A DNA stretch of 42,631 nucleotides from Actinomycetota bacterium (GTDB taxonomy: Bacteria > Actinomycetota > Aquicultoria > Aquicultorales > JAMCWL01). The stretch spans positions 756-43,386 of the forward strand of contig JAMCWL010000102.1 in NCBI GenBank assembly GCA_023481285.1, read 5' to 3'. The position numbers and the translations under genes were made by a program. This document shows positions 1-10,000 of the stretch, in pieces. The notes under the pieces are model-generated. The model was not told the origin of the DNA, ran no database searches, and saw only the letters and a list, made by a program, of their open reading frames with translations. The first letter of the stretch is position 1. Each line of letters starts with the position of its first letter.

Positions 1-2
1 TC

Positions 3-2570
3 GTCAAGTACAAGACGATGTCGGGACGGTACAGCCCCTACATCCCCGGCTGGGACTGTCACGGCCAGCCGATAGAGCACAACGTCGAGAAAGAGTTGGG
101 TGCAGAGAAAGCACAAATCAGTCAGGCGGGGTTCCGCGAACTCTGCCGTGATTACGCCATGCGCTTCGTCGACCGGCAGAGGAGCGAGTTCAAGCGGCTG
201 GGCGTCATCGGCGACTGGAATGACCCATATCTAACGCTCAAACCGGAGTACGAGGCGACCAACGTGCGCATCTTCGGCGAGCTCTACAGACGGGGCCTGG
301 TATACAAGGGCCGTAAGTCGATCCACTGGTGCTGGCGGGATAAGACGGCGCTTGCCGAGGCCGAGATCGAGTACTGGGATGAGGAATCCCCCTCGATCTA
401 CGTGAGATTTTTCCTGAAGAGCGACTTTGCGCCTCTGGCCAAGTATCCTGAACCCAAGTGGATCGTCATCTGGACGACGACCCCCTGGACGCTCCCGGGG
501 AACGTCGCCGTCGCCCTCCACCCAACGGCCGCTTATGTCGCGGCGAGGACGAGGGAGTACGATATCCTCATTGTCGCCGAAGCGCTCCTCGATGACTTCA
601 TGACGAAGATCGGCGTCGAAAATTACGAAGTCCTGGAGCGATTCAAGGGCTCTGAAATGGAGTTTCAGCTCTGTAGGCAGCCGGTCTTTGAAGATAAGGA
701 CGCGGTTGTTGTCCTCGCGGACTACGTGGCGCTGGACACCGGGACGGGCGCCGTCCACACCGCCCCCGGGCATGGCGCCGAGGACTTCGCCACCGGTCTC
801 AAGTACAAGCTGCCTTCGCCATGCCCCGTCGACGAGGAAGGGCGCTTCACGTCGGAAGCTGGCAGGTTCGCCGGCCTTCACATCTACGACGGCAACCATG
901 CCATTCTGGAAGATCTTGATGAAAGAGGCTTGCTTCTCTACCAATCGACGATCACCCACTCCTATCCTCACTGCTGGCGTTCGAAAACCCCGGTCATCTT
1001 CCGGGCGACCGAGCAGTGGTTCGTCTGTATGGAGGATGGCGACATAGAGCTCCGTGACGAAGCGCTCAGGGTGATTGGTGAGGTCAACTGGATACCAGAT
1101 TGGAGCATCCGGCGGATCAGCGGCATGGTTGAGGGTCGTCCTGACTGGTGCATCTCTCGCCAGCGCTCCTGGGGCGTGCCCATACCCGCGTTTTACTGCG
1201 AGGAATGTGGCGAGGTGCTGGTCGCAGAGGAGACGATCGATGCCGTCGCCGACCTCTTCGAACGCGAAGGGGCGGACGCCTGGTTCAAGAAGGAGGCCTC
1301 CGAGATACTGCCGGGGGGCATGACCTGTCCAAAATGCAACGCCTCCTCCTTCAGAAAGGAGACGGACATCCTGGATGTCTGGTTCGAGTCGGGCGTCTCG
1401 CACGAAGCGGTCCTGAAGAATCGCCCGGAGCTGAGGTGGCCGGCCGATCTCTACCTGGAGGGAAGCGATCAGCACCGGGGCTGGTTCCAGTCGTCTCTTT
1501 TGACCTCGGTTGGCACACGTGAGAGGGCTCCATATGAGGCGGTTTTGACCCATGGATTCGTTGTCGACGAGGTCGGGCGGAAGATGTCCAAGTCTCTGGG
1601 AAACGTGGTCGACCCCCTCAAGGTCATCGAGCAATCCGGTGCGGACGTATTGCGACTCTGGGTCGCCTCGAGCGATTACACGGTCGACGTCGCCATCGGC
1701 CCTGAAATATTAAGGCACGTCGGCGAGGCCTACCGGCGGATAAGGAACACCTTCCGTTTTCTCCTCGGAAACCTTTACGATTTCGATCCGGGGACCGGTT
1801 TCCTGGCGTACGACCGGATGCAGGAGATCGACAGATGGGCGCTTCACGAGCTTGAAGAGCTCAAGAGGACGGCCAAAAAAGCCTATGAGAGCTACCGGTA
1901 TCACGTCGTATACCGCTCCCTTTACGACTTTTGCGTGATCGAGATGAGCTCTTTGTACCTCGACATCTTGAAGGACAGGCTCTACGCGTCGGCGGCGGAC
2001 TCCCCGGAGCGCAGAAGCGCCCAGACTGTTCTCCACGAGATACTGGTCACCCTGGCCAAGATCTTATCGCCGATACTTGCCTTCACCTGCGAGGAGGTGT
2101 GGAAGAGCATTCCGAATGCGGAGCGAGATGCTCTTCCGAGCGTTCACCTGGTGGATTGGCCTGCGTCGAGGGACGAGTATTACGATCCCGAGCTTGGTGC
2201 TCGCTGGCAGCGGCTCTTTAAATTCAGGAGCGAAACAGCTAAGGCCATCGAGGTGGCCAGGAACGCCGGGCTTATCGGGAGTTCGCTCGAGGCAAAGATA
2301 GATATCTACGCGAACGCGGAGGATTTCGCCTTCCTTCAGGAGTATGAAGCCGATATCCCGACCGTCTTCATCGTCTCCGAAGCAAAGATTCGCTCGAGTG
2401 AAGAAGCGCCGGCGGATGCGATGATGAGTGAAGCGATCCCGGGATTCGCCGCGCGCGTTACGAGAGCTTCCGGGGTGAAATGCGAGCGATGCTGGCGATA
2501 TGAGCCGTCGGTGGGCGCCGAAAAGAAGTATCCGGGCCTTTGTGCTCGTTGTGCGCAGGTGCTAGGGTAG
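3..2570 (+). CDS. ileS: Isoleucyl-tRNA synthetase, 5'-truncated by the window edge
   Basis: Translation has PGWDCHGQPIEHNVEKE (HIGH-region), KMSKSLGN (KMSKS) and a C-terminal zinc finger CERCWRYEPSVG...CARC; frame is open upstream of the listed ATG (VKYKTMSGRYSPYIPGWDCHG). Confidence 0.97.
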   Translation, partial: VKYKTMSGRYSPYIPGWDCHGQPIEHNVEKELGAEKAQISQAGFRELCRDYAMRFVDRQRSEFKRLGVIGDWNDPYLTLKPEYEATNVRIFGELYRRGLVYKGRKSIHWCWRDKTALAEAEIEYWDEESPSIYVRFFLKSDFAPLAKYPEPKWIVIWTTTPWTLPGNVAVALHPTAAYVAARTREYDILIVAEALLDDFMTKIGVENYEVLERFKGSEMEFQLCRQPVFEDKDAVVVLADYVALDTGTGAVHTAPGHGAEDFATGLKYKLPSPCPVDEEGRFTSEAGRFAGLHIYDGNHAILEDLDERGLLLYQSTITHSYPHCWRSKTPVIFRATEQWFVCMEDGDIELRDEALRVIGEVNWIPDWSIRRISGMVEGRPDWCISRQRSWGVPIPAFYCEECGEVLVAEETIDAVADLFEREGADAWFKKEASEILPGGMTCPKCNASSFRKETDILDVWFESGVSHEAVLKNRPELRWPADLYLEGSDQHRGWFQSSLLTSVGTRERAPYEAVLTHGFVVDEVGRKMSKSLGNVVDPLKVIEQSGADVLRLWVASSDYTVDVAIGPEILRHVGEAYRRIRNTFRFLLGNLYDFDPGTGFLAYDRMQEIDRWALHELEELKRTAKKAYESYRYHVVYRSLYDFCVIEMSSLYLDILKDRLYASAADSPERRSAQTVLHEILVTLAKILSPILAFTCEEVWKSIPNAERDALPSVHLVDWPASRDEYYDPELGARWQRLFKFRSETAKAIEVARNAGLIGSSLEAKIDIYANAEDFAFLQEYEADIPTVFIVSEAKIRSSEEAPADAMMSEAIPGFAARVTRASGVKCERCWRYEPSVGAEKKYPGLCARCAQVLG

Positions 2571-2740
2571 TGCGATTCACGAGCAATTGGCCGTCATTCA
2601 TGAGGGGCAACGCCGGTGGCGCGGAAGCTGGTGGCGTGCGAGAGAACCGTTGTGTGCGGGACTCGCGGCGTGCTTGAGCTCGCTGGGTAAAAAGTAGTGA
2701 GTGCGAAAGCGCGGAAGCCGCGCACCGCGCGGAGGCAAGG

Positions 2741-3124
2741 TTGGAGGCGAACCGGATGAAAGAGAAGGACCTGCAGAACTTTATGAACAAGCTTCTAAAG
2801 GAGAAGCGGCGACTGGAGGGTGAGCTAAAGGCATTTGCACTGGATCTGGCCGAAAACCAGGCGGCGTGGAGCGGGGAGCACTCGTATGAAAACCACCTGG
2901 CGGACCTGGGAACGGACACGGCGATGCGCGAGACGGACGTCTCCTTCGAATATAACGTGCGGGATCTATTGAACAGGGTGAATGACGCTCTGGCTCGCAT
3001 CGATGATGGCACATACGGCTTGTGCAAGGTGTGCGGCAAACCCATACCGGTTGAAAGGCTGAGAGCAATTCCATGGGCCGACCTCTGCATCGAAGATAAG
3101 AGAAAAGAAGAGATGGGGCCGTAA
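2741..3124 (+). CDS. TraR/DksA-family zinc-finger protein
   Basis: Coiled N-terminus and C-terminal DDGTYGLCKVCGKPIPVERLRAIPWADLCIED; position between ileS and lspA. Confidence 0.85.
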   Translation: MEANRMKEKDLQNFMNKLLKEKRRLEGELKAFALDLAENQAAWSGEHSYENHLADLGTDTAMRETDVSFEYNVRDLLNRVNDALARIDDGTYGLCKVCGKPIPVERLRAIPWADLCIEDKRKEEMGP

Positions 3125-3127
3125 AGC

Positions 3128-3316
3128 GGACGCTAGACACTGGATATTGGACGCTGGACACAGGATATTTGGACGCTGGACGTTGGACGCTAGACACTGG
3201 ACACTGGACGCTGGACACAGGATATTTGGACGCTGGACGTTGGACGCTGGACACTGAACACTGGGTATTGGACGCTATAGATATTGGATACGAGACGCTG
3301 GACGCTGGATGCTGGA
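3128..3316. repeat. Degenerate heptanucleotide tandem repeat (GGACGCT/GGACACT/GGATATT-type units)
   Basis: Units of 7 nt repeat for ~190 nt with occasional slips. Confidence 0.85.
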
Positions 3317-3426
3317 TTTTGCTTGACTTTGGTGCTTGACTTTGGCTTATAGCAACTTATAGCAAGGTTTTGGTTTGCGCGCATCCGAAGCGCGCATCCG
3401 GCGTCCGCATCCGGAGTTCGTATGCA

Positions 3427-3455
3427 TATCAGGTATCAGGTATCCGGTATCGGGC
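3427..3455. repeat. Short heptanucleotide tandem repeat (ATCAGGT/ATCCGGT)
   Basis: atcaggt atcaggt atccggt atcgggc. Confidence 0.7.
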
Positions 3456-3476
3456 GTCCGCTTTTTGGAGGTTCTA

Positions 3477-3953
3477 GTGGTCCTTGTCATGGCGGTTGTC
3501 GTCGTCCTCGCCGACCAGCTTAGCAAGTTCCTTATTAGGCTGAGCCTTGTCGAAGGGGCGACGACCCCGATAATCAAGAATATCTTTCACATCACCTATG
3601 TCAGAAACGCGGGGGCGGCTTTTGGGCTGTTTCCCGACCGACCCGCCTTCCTCGTTGCCGTCAGCGCGACCATCGTCTTGGCCATTATTGTCTATTACTT
3701 CAGCTACCGCCCGTCAAAACCGGTCGTCAGAGCGGCGCTCGGCCTGGAGCTAGGTGGCGCGGTCGGAAATCTCATTGACCGCCTCGTCAACGGGAGAGTA
3801 ACGGACTTTCTTGAGATTCGAAACGTCTGGCCGGTTTTCAACCTGGCCGACTCGGCTATCGTCGCCGGCGCCGTTCTTCTAGCCATAGCGCTGATCTTCT
3901 TTTCGCCGGATGCGCCGGATGAGCGGCAAGCGAAAAGCAAGGCGGGTGATTGA
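3477..3953 (+). CDS. lspA: Lipoprotein signal peptidase (signal peptidase II)
   Basis: ADQLSKFLIR, YVRNAGAAFGLF, GGAVGNLIDRLVNGRVTDFLEI, FNLADSAI; GTG at 3477 preceded by GGAGG is the more likely start than 3375. Confidence 0.93.
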   Translation: MVLVMAVVVVLADQLSKFLIRLSLVEGATTPIIKNIFHITYVRNAGAAFGLFPDRPAFLVAVSATIVLAIIVYYFSYRPSKPVVRAALGLELGGAVGNLIDRLVNGRVTDFLEIRNVWPVFNLADSAIVAGAVLLAIALIFFSPDAPDERQAKSKAGD

Positions 3954-4735
3954 TCTTGTGGCCCGTTCTATTTAAGTTCGGCGGTTTCACGATCTATAGT
4001 TTCGGCTTTCTCCTCGCCGTGGCTTTTCTCGCCTCCATCTTAATTGCTCGAAGAGAGCTGTCCCGGAAGGGCATGGAAGCGGACTTGGCCTACGACCTCG
4101 CGATCTACGCCATGATAGGCGGCCTCGCGGGCGGTCGGGTGGCGTATGTCCTCGGGCACTTGGAGGAGTTCGCCGGCAAGCCTCTCTCGGCCCTAGCGAT
4201 CTGGCAGGGCGGGCTCGTCTTCTACGGGGGCCTCGCCGGAGGCACCCTGGCGGTTCTCTCTCTTTTATGGCGGAGGGGTCTCAAAACCGGCAAGATCGCC
4301 GATGTGATCGCGCCCTGTCTCGCCGTCGGCTCGGCCATCGGGCGCCTGGGATGCTTTTCGAATGGCTGCTGCTATGGCGCATCGACAAAGTTGCCCTGGG
4401 CCGTCACCTTCACCGACCCCCGGTCGGCGGCCCCTCTCGGCATCGCCATGCACCCGACGCAGCTCTACGAGTTCGGCTATAACATCGTCATCTTCGCCAT
4501 CCTTTGGTCTCTCCGAAAAAAGGTCGAGGCGGACGGTCTTATCTTCTGGCTCTATATCGGTCTCTATGGGGTCTTCCGGCTCGTCGTCGAATTCTTGCGC
4601 GTAAGGCCGATACTCGTCCTCGGTCTCGGAGGCTCCCAACTCTTCAGTCTGGCCATGATTGCGGCGTCCATCTTGATGATCGGCTTCAAATATGCGGGCG
4701 GACGAAATGAGGTCGGAAATCAGGCTGAAGCATAA
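3950..4735 (+). CDS. lgt: Prolipoprotein diacylglyceryl transferase
   Basis: GGLVFYGGLAGG, GRLGCFSNGCCYG, HPTQLYE motifs; overlaps lspA stop. Confidence 0.95.
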   Translation: MILWPVLFKFGGFTIYSFGFLLAVAFLASILIARRELSRKGMEADLAYDLAIYAMIGGLAGGRVAYVLGHLEEFAGKPLSALAIWQGGLVFYGGLAGGTLAVLSLLWRRGLKTGKIADVIAPCLAVGSAIGRLGCFSNGCCYGASTKLPWAVTFTDPRSAAPLGIAMHPTQLYEFGYNIVIFAILWSLRKKVEADGLIFWLYIGLYGVFRLVVEFLRVRPILVLGLGGSQLFSLAMIAASILMIGFKYAGGRNEVGNQAEA

Positions 4736-5672
4736 GGTTTCGACCGAAGAATCGGGGAAGAGGCTGGACGCCCTGCTCGCCGGGGAGGAGGGCGTGTCTT
4801 CACGGAGCTTCGCCCAGAAGCTGATTGAGAAGGGCCTGGTAACCGTCGGCGGTCGGGCGGCGGATAAGAATTACCGGGTGCGAGAGGAAGACCTCGTTGA
4901 ATACGTCATCCCGCCGCCGAGGGAGCTGGCGGTCGAGCCCGAACCCATTCCCCTCGACGTGCGCTACGAGGATGCCGACCTCATCGTCCTCTCGAAGCCA
5001 GCCGGGATGGTCGTTCATCCCGCTTACGGCCACTATACGGGAACCCTCGTCAACGCCCTTCTCGCCCACACGAAGGATCTCTCCGGCATCGGCGGAGTGC
5101 TCCGCCCCGGCATCGTCCACCGCCTGGACAAGGAGACCTCCGGCCTCATGCTCGTCGCCAAAAACGACCTCGCCCACCAGGCTCTAAGCCGGGACCTCAG
5201 AGAGAGAAAGATCAAGCGAACCTACCTGGCGCTCGTCCATGGGCGCTTCCGAGAGACTGAAGGTGTGGTCGAGGCGCCGATCGGGAGGAGCTCCCGCGAC
5301 CGCCAAAGGATGGCGGTCCACGCCCCGGTCGCCCGGGAAGCCGTCAGCCGCTACCTGGTCGTCGAGGAGCTGGGCGATTACTCGCTCGTCGAGGTCTCCC
5401 TGGAGACCGGGCGAACCCATCAAATACGCGTACACATGGCGCACATTCACCACCCGGTCGCCGCCGACCCGACCTACGGCTTTCGCAAAGAGCGAAAGGA
5501 GCTCGGCCTGACCAGGCAATTCCTCCACGCATATAAGCTGCGCTTCATCCACCCGCGAACCGGCCGGGAGATGGAGTTCGCCGACCCTCTTCCCAAAGAC
5601 CTCTCGGGGGCGCTGGAGGAGCTCAGGCGCAGGGCCGGAAGGCTGAATAATAAGAGGTACGAATTGCCATGA
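4710..5672 (+). CDS. rluD: RluA-family 23S rRNA pseudouridine synthase
   Basis: S4-like N-terminus and PGIVHRLDKETSGLMLVAKND, ETGRTHQIRVHMAHIHHPVAADPTYG. Confidence 0.92.
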   Translation, partial: RSEIRLKHKVSTEESGKRLDALLAGEEGVSSRSFAQKLIEKGLVTVGGRAADKNYRVREEDLVEYVIPPPRELAVEPEPIPLDVRYEDADLIVLSKPAGMVVHPAYGHYTGTLVNALLAHTKDLSGIGGVLRPGIVHRLDKETSGLMLVAKNDLAHQALSRDLRERKIKRTYLALVHGRFRETEGVVEAPIGRSSRDRQRMAVHAPVAREAVSRYLVVEELGDYSLVEVSLETGRTHQIRVHMAHIHHPVAADPTYGFRKERKELGLTRQFLHAYKLRFIHPRTGREMEFADPLPKDLSGALEELRRRAGRLNNKRYELP

Positions 5673-5759
5673 TTCGGAGGGAAATCTCTTCGCTAGTGAG
5701 GCCGCTTAACCAATTCTTACCGCAAGCTGTAAGCTATGGCTCTACCGGCTCCAATAATG

Positions 5760-6190
5760 TTAAAACTGTTCAATCATCGATTCGGCCATCGCAGCTAGCT
5801 CCGAGAACGCAAGATTCTTCGCGGATCGGGACATATCCCCGATGACGTACTCAACGCCGCTGTTCCAAAAGGTCAGGGAATTGGCACCCAGCATTCCGTT
5901 CCCATATAGGAGATAGTGAGCTGTTACGCCTCTAATGCTAACCAGGTCATGCTTGTCCAATCCGACCGGTTCCGATGATCCATCCGATCTCACGTCCGCG
6001 ACCGCCACAAAGGATTTAATGGGAACCGTCTCGGTCGTTCCGTCCGGACGGCGCCTCTCCGTGTTTAGCACCGGGGGATTGGCATCCATGGCATAATCCG
6101 GCTTCTCCGGCTTCAGGTAAGCTTCAATGCTTATTTCGTTAGCGGTGGTGCGGTACAGGATTGAAATCGACCCAGATCCATAGACCTTGA
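5760..6190 (-). pseudogene. Fragment of a DUF4367-like protein, 5' end missing
   Basis: Reading continues upstream of the listed ATG (GSGSISILYRTTANEISIEAYLKPEKPDYAMDANPP...) without a start; C-term YVIGDMSRSAKNLAFSELAAMAESMI. Confidence 0.5.
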
Positions 6191-6704
6191 TTTCTTCACC
6201 AACCGCCCTTTTGAGCCCGGAGATTTGATAGGAGAATTCGAGCGAGAGGAACGCGACTTCGAGGTGTTGGCGGAAGAAGCGCAGACTATTATTCTAACAA
6301 TCGGCGGAATAAAAACATCCTTTTTTTACGACCGATACCCTTTGGCTGCCCCGCAAAGTCGCCTTCACTCGATACCACTGGCCAAGATGGAGGAGATAGC
6401 GTCCATGAAATTACTAGCAGTTTCTCAGAGAGGCGCCAAGCGAGACTTCATCGATCTTTTTTTTGTGATGCACCAGGTGCCTTTCGACAGGATCGCAAAT
6501 ACTCTGGTCGAGCGGTATGGCTCTCATCGGATAAATCCGGTACACATCGGAAAATCGATAGTCTTTTTTGATGACGCCGGGTCCGACCCCGATCCCGATT
6601 ACATGCCAGGATTTGCGAGAGATTGGCAAGAGATAGAAGAGTTTTTTAAAAGCCGTGTCAAGCAAATCGTTCTTGAGATCGAGGCCGCTAAGAAGCGAAT
6701 ATAG
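6165..6704 (+). pseudogene. AbiEii/nucleotidyltransferase-type toxin, N-terminally truncated
   Basis: Frame upstream of the listed start reads NRPRSIDLDFFTNRPFEPGDLIGEFEREERDFEV (R-S-x-DLDFF nucleotidyltransferase motif) and is cut by TGA at 6162-6164. Confidence 0.7.
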
Positions 6705-6718
6705 CCCTCCCGGGCTTT

Positions 6719-6743
6719 AGCTATGAGCTATGAGCTATGAGCT
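6719..6743. repeat. Heptanucleotide tandem repeat AGCTATG x3
   Basis: agctatgagctatgagctatgagctc. Confidence 0.85.
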
Positions 6744-6758
6744 CCTTCGGGGCCTGCG

Positions 6759-7748
6759 TCATCCGGGGCTGCGGCCCTGGCGGACTCCGACATTTATGAG
6801 AGGCTTCGCCGGCCCAATCAACTTGGACTGATGCGAATCCCGTGAGCGCCGAGGCGCTGAGGTCGCGACCGCTTTGCTTCCTTGCGGCAGCTTTGAATTC
6901 CGCTCGCCGGAGAGCGTTTTGATGCGAGACTTAAGCTCCTTGACGACCGCTTCGAGATCCTCGACCGTCTTGAGGTTTATCTCGATCCTAATGGACCTGT
7001 GCCGGGGTTCCAACCGCAGGCGGGAGCCGGCGTTCGTGTCGCAGACGATGGGTTTGAATATCGGCGCGCCTTCGCCATGGCCCCCATCCCGATCGATCAT
7101 CGAGCCGACCAGGACCTCCAGGTCCCTTACCGAGAGATCGTCCTTGAGTACCTGCTTGAACGCTTGCTCTCTAAGTTCTGGCCTATCGTTAAGCTTTAGC
7201 AAGTAGCGCCCGTGGGCCGGGGTGATCCGGCGGGCGCGCAGCGCGTCAAGGATGGGTTTGGGCAGAGAAAACAGCGAGAGCAAGGCATTGATATAGCGCT
7301 CGGTTTTGCCGAGGGCCGAGGCGAGCTCCGATGGCTTACGGCCGAATTTCTTGGAAAGGATGTTTACGGCCTCGGCCTGGTCCCAGGTGTCAAGCCCCGC
7401 CCGGACGGCGTTGGTTACGAGGGCTCTCTCGATACCGGCGCCTTTTCCCTCCTCTACCACCAGGACGGGTATTTTTTCTTCGTCCCCGGCGCCGTTCAGC
7501 TTCAGCGCCTCCAACCTTCTTCGACCGTCGAGGACGGGGTATCTCCCGCCGCTACCCATGCTTGCGATAAGAGGGCAGATGACGCCCTTGCTTTTGATGG
7601 ACGCCGCCAGCTCGGTCAAGGTTTTGTCCTCGCCGCTTCTTAATTCGACCGCCAATTCGAGCTGGGATAGGTTGATGAATTTCAGCTCCATTACAACTCC
7701 CACCCGCCGGTTTGATCGGAACTCGAGTTCCCTTGCTATTATTGACAA
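6759..7748 (-). CDS. ParB/Spo0J-like nuclease/partition-domain protein (orphan)
   Basis: SIKSKGVICPLIASMGSGGRYPVLDGRRRLEALKL and HTH-like KFGRKPSELASALGKTERYINALLSLFSLPKPILDALRARRITPAHGRYLLKL; likely start at Met 7691. Confidence 0.85.
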   Translation of the reverse strand: MSIIARELEFRSNRRVGVVMELKFINLSQLELAVELRSGEDKTLTELAASIKSKGVICPLIASMGSGGRYPVLDGRRRLEALKLNGAGDEEKIPVLVVEEGKGAGIERALVTNAVRAGLDTWDQAEAVNILSKKFGRKPSELASALGKTERYINALLSLFSLPKPILDALRARRITPAHGRYLLKLNDRPELREQAFKQVLKDDLSVRDLEVLVGSMIDRDGGHGEGAPIFKPIVCDTNAGSRLRLEPRHRSIRIEINLKTVEDLEAVVKELKSRIKTLSGERNSKLPQGSKAVATSAPRRSRDSHQSKLIGPAKPLINVGVRQGRSPG

Positions 7749-8013
7749 TTAATATGTCGGTTTATATGTAGAACGACTTTAGGGTTACTGGCTATAGATC
7801 GCTAAGCTGCAGGCGGCTTTCATAAGCGGCGTAATTTGATGTATGTAAGCCAACGGTCGAAGCCTTTGAGCTTTTTCATATGGATTGAAAAATTAGGAAT
7901 TATTGTTAAACCAAAGCGACTGCTTGCTTTTATCAAGAAGTAGCGAAAAATGCTAGATCGCTTTCCAAAGCAACGGTCTTCGTCTAGTATTACTTGAGGG
8001 ATGGGTAATTGCC

Positions 8014-8955
8014 ATGTACGGACAATCGGTCAAAGTCTATAGAATAATTCGCGTTCTCTGCCTGCTTGCCGAGCGTCCCCGCAGTCCAGAACAGATCATC
8101 GACATCCTCTCCCAGGAGCCCGAGTTCGACTGGCGCCGATACTCGAAGGAGACGATCTGGCGTGACGTCCGGCAGCTCAAGGATGCCGGCATCGGGATCG
8201 TCTATTCGAAGGCTACCGGCAAGTACGAGCTGAAGTCGTCGCCGATTCGCCTCGAGTTCGAGCCTGTCGAGCTGGTGGCGCTGGCCGTTGCTTGCCAATC
8301 TATCTCGGAAGAGACGGGCTTGCCGTACGCCAAGGAGCTGGCCGGTGTCGTAGAGAAGATCTCGACGCTTCTGTCTCCAAAGAGCAAGCGCGCGTTGACC
8401 GGCGATCCTCACTTCAAGCTGAAATTGGAATCGGTCGTCGACTACGGCCCTCACCAGGAAATTATAGAGGCGATCAGACGCGCCGTCTCGACGGGCAGGG
8501 AGATCGAGATCCTTTACTACAGCGTTCACAGCGATAAGGAAGAGAAAAGGATCGTCGATCCCTACGACCTCTACTTCAGCGAGGGCGGCGTGCGACTTGA
8601 GGGGTACTGCCATCTTAAGCGAGAGATAAGGGAGTTCAGGGTCGATCGCATCCGGAAACTGAAGATACTTCCAAGCACGGCCGGCCCCTCGCGGAACGGC
8701 GACGCGTTCACCTTCAAGCTCTGGCTCGATCCGAAGTTGACGAAGTCCGTCGGCGAGCGCTTTCCCGGACAGGAGATCGAGCTCAACGAGGACGGCTCCT
8801 CCATCCTGACGGCACAGGCGACCAACCCCTTCCGCGTCATCCTCCGTGTTCTCGCCTACGGCGAGCGCGCCAAAATCCTCTCGCCCGACTTTCTTAAGAA
8901 TCAGATGAAGACCATAGTCGAGCGCATGGCGGAGCTCTACTCCGAAGCAAGGTAG
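8014..8955 (+). CDS. WYL-domain transcriptional regulator (WYL1)
   Basis: wHTH N-terminus; REIEILYYSVHSDKEEKRIVDPYDLYFSEGGVRLEGYCHLKREIREFRVDRIRKLKIL; C-terminal WCX-like region. Confidence 0.9.
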   Translation: MYGQSVKVYRIIRVLCLLAERPRSPEQIIDILSQEPEFDWRRYSKETIWRDVRQLKDAGIGIVYSKATGKYELKSSPIRLEFEPVELVALAVACQSISEETGLPYAKELAGVVEKISTLLSPKSKRALTGDPHFKLKLESVVDYGPHQEIIEAIRRAVSTGREIEILYYSVHSDKEEKRIVDPYDLYFSEGGVRLEGYCHLKREIREFRVDRIRKLKILPSTAGPSRNGDAFTFKLWLDPKLTKSVGERFPGQEIELNEDGSSILTAQATNPFRVILRVLAYGERAKILSPDFLKNQMKTIVERMAELYSEAR

Positions 8956-9028
8956 CCTAATCGCGACACTGATAGATATATAATAGGCTATGGATAAGTT
9001 CTCAGGATGATTAAGCTGCGGGGTTATC

Positions 9029-9459
9029 ATGCGAGGTCCTGTAGAGGAAGTAAAACACTGGCTGGAAGAGGCAGAGTACGATTTAGAGACCGCCGAGGAT
9101 GTACTTGAAGACGGTCGTTGGAACTGGGCTTGCTTCATAGCCCAACAATCAGCGGAAAAAGCGGTTAAGTCCATCTATATCGCTCGTGGCGAGGATGTCG
9201 AGAGGGTACACAGCATAAGCGCTTTACTAAAGGGTGATGACCCGGTGATGACCGCCGCGGGATATCTGGCATACCTGGCCTTGGCACGGAGCTAGAATCG
9301 GCCGTGGAGCTGGACAAGCATTATATAGCGACCCGCTACCCGAATGGCGTGCCTAACGGAAAGCCTTTCGAGTTTTATTCGGAGGAGAAAGCGAAGGAAT
9401 GTGTGGAAAGAGCGAAGCGAATAGTAACCGCTTGCCAGAAGACGTTGCAAGATATGTAA
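9029..9459 (+). pseudogene. HEPN-domain protein, apparently frameshifted
   Basis: First frame gives HWLEEAEYDLETAEDVLEDGRWNWACFIAQQSAEKAVKSIYIARGEDVERVHSI and stops at 9294; the rest of a HEPN protein continues in another frame: GTELESAVELDKHYIATRYPNGVPNGKPFEFYSEEKAKECVERAKRIV. Confidence 0.8.
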
Positions 9460-9815
9460 AGGCTCTAGTCGAGAAGCTCAATCCGGTGGCTGTCGTTCTT
9501 TTTGGCTCGAGGGCTACGGGTCGGGCGCATATCCAAAGCGATTACGACCTCCTGGTCATCGCCCCGAACCTGCCGGGCGATTTCTGGGTGCGCCAGGATT
9601 TGGTCTGGGAGGGAAAACCATTCAGCGTGGACGTAATCGCCTTTACTCTATCGGAAGTCATCGAAAGAGTACTCCGGGGGTTCGTCTTAGACGCCCTGCT
9701 TCAGGGCGTCGTCCTATTCGGAGACATAGGCGAGCTCAAGGCTAGAGCCGAAGAGCACGTCGAGCGCTATGGTCTTACCAGAACGGAAGCCGGTTACGTG
9801 AGAAGACCCGCATAA
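9399..9815 (+). CDS. MNT-type nucleotidyltransferase (HEPN partner)
   Basis: VVLFGSRATGRAHIQSDYDLLVIAP motif (GSRATG..x..SDxDLLV). Confidence 0.9.
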   Translation: MCGKSEANSNRLPEDVARYVKALVEKLNPVAVVLFGSRATGRAHIQSDYDLLVIAPNLPGDFWVRQDLVWEGKPFSVDVIAFTLSEVIERVLRGFVLDALLQGVVLFGDIGELKARAEEHVERYGLTRTEAGYVRRPA

Positions 9816-10000
9816 ACAAGCAAGTCTTACCATAATTTCTCTTTCCTATCTTTTTCAGACCGTCAAGCTGCTGACAGCCTGCTTTGCTAGCATTCCTATC
9901 ATCGGCACCTTTGGCAGTCTCCAGCCTTGTCGAATCAAGCGGATTGTCCGTGGGTCGATTAGGTAGGGAATTTTGAACGACTAAAACAAGGCGTGCAAAT

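Noticed and set aside
231-1634. 467-aa minus-strand ORF antisense to ileS
   Set aside because: Shadow ORF of a GC-rich coding gene; ileS in the opposite frame is unambiguous.
2781-3384. Minus-strand ORFs rich in SSVQRPVSS repeats
   Set aside because: Translation of the heptanucleotide tandem repeat and antisense of the dksA-like gene.
7990-9174. 394-aa minus-strand ORF antisense to WYL1
   Set aside because: Shadow ORF; the plus strand encodes a clear WYL regulator and HEPN start.
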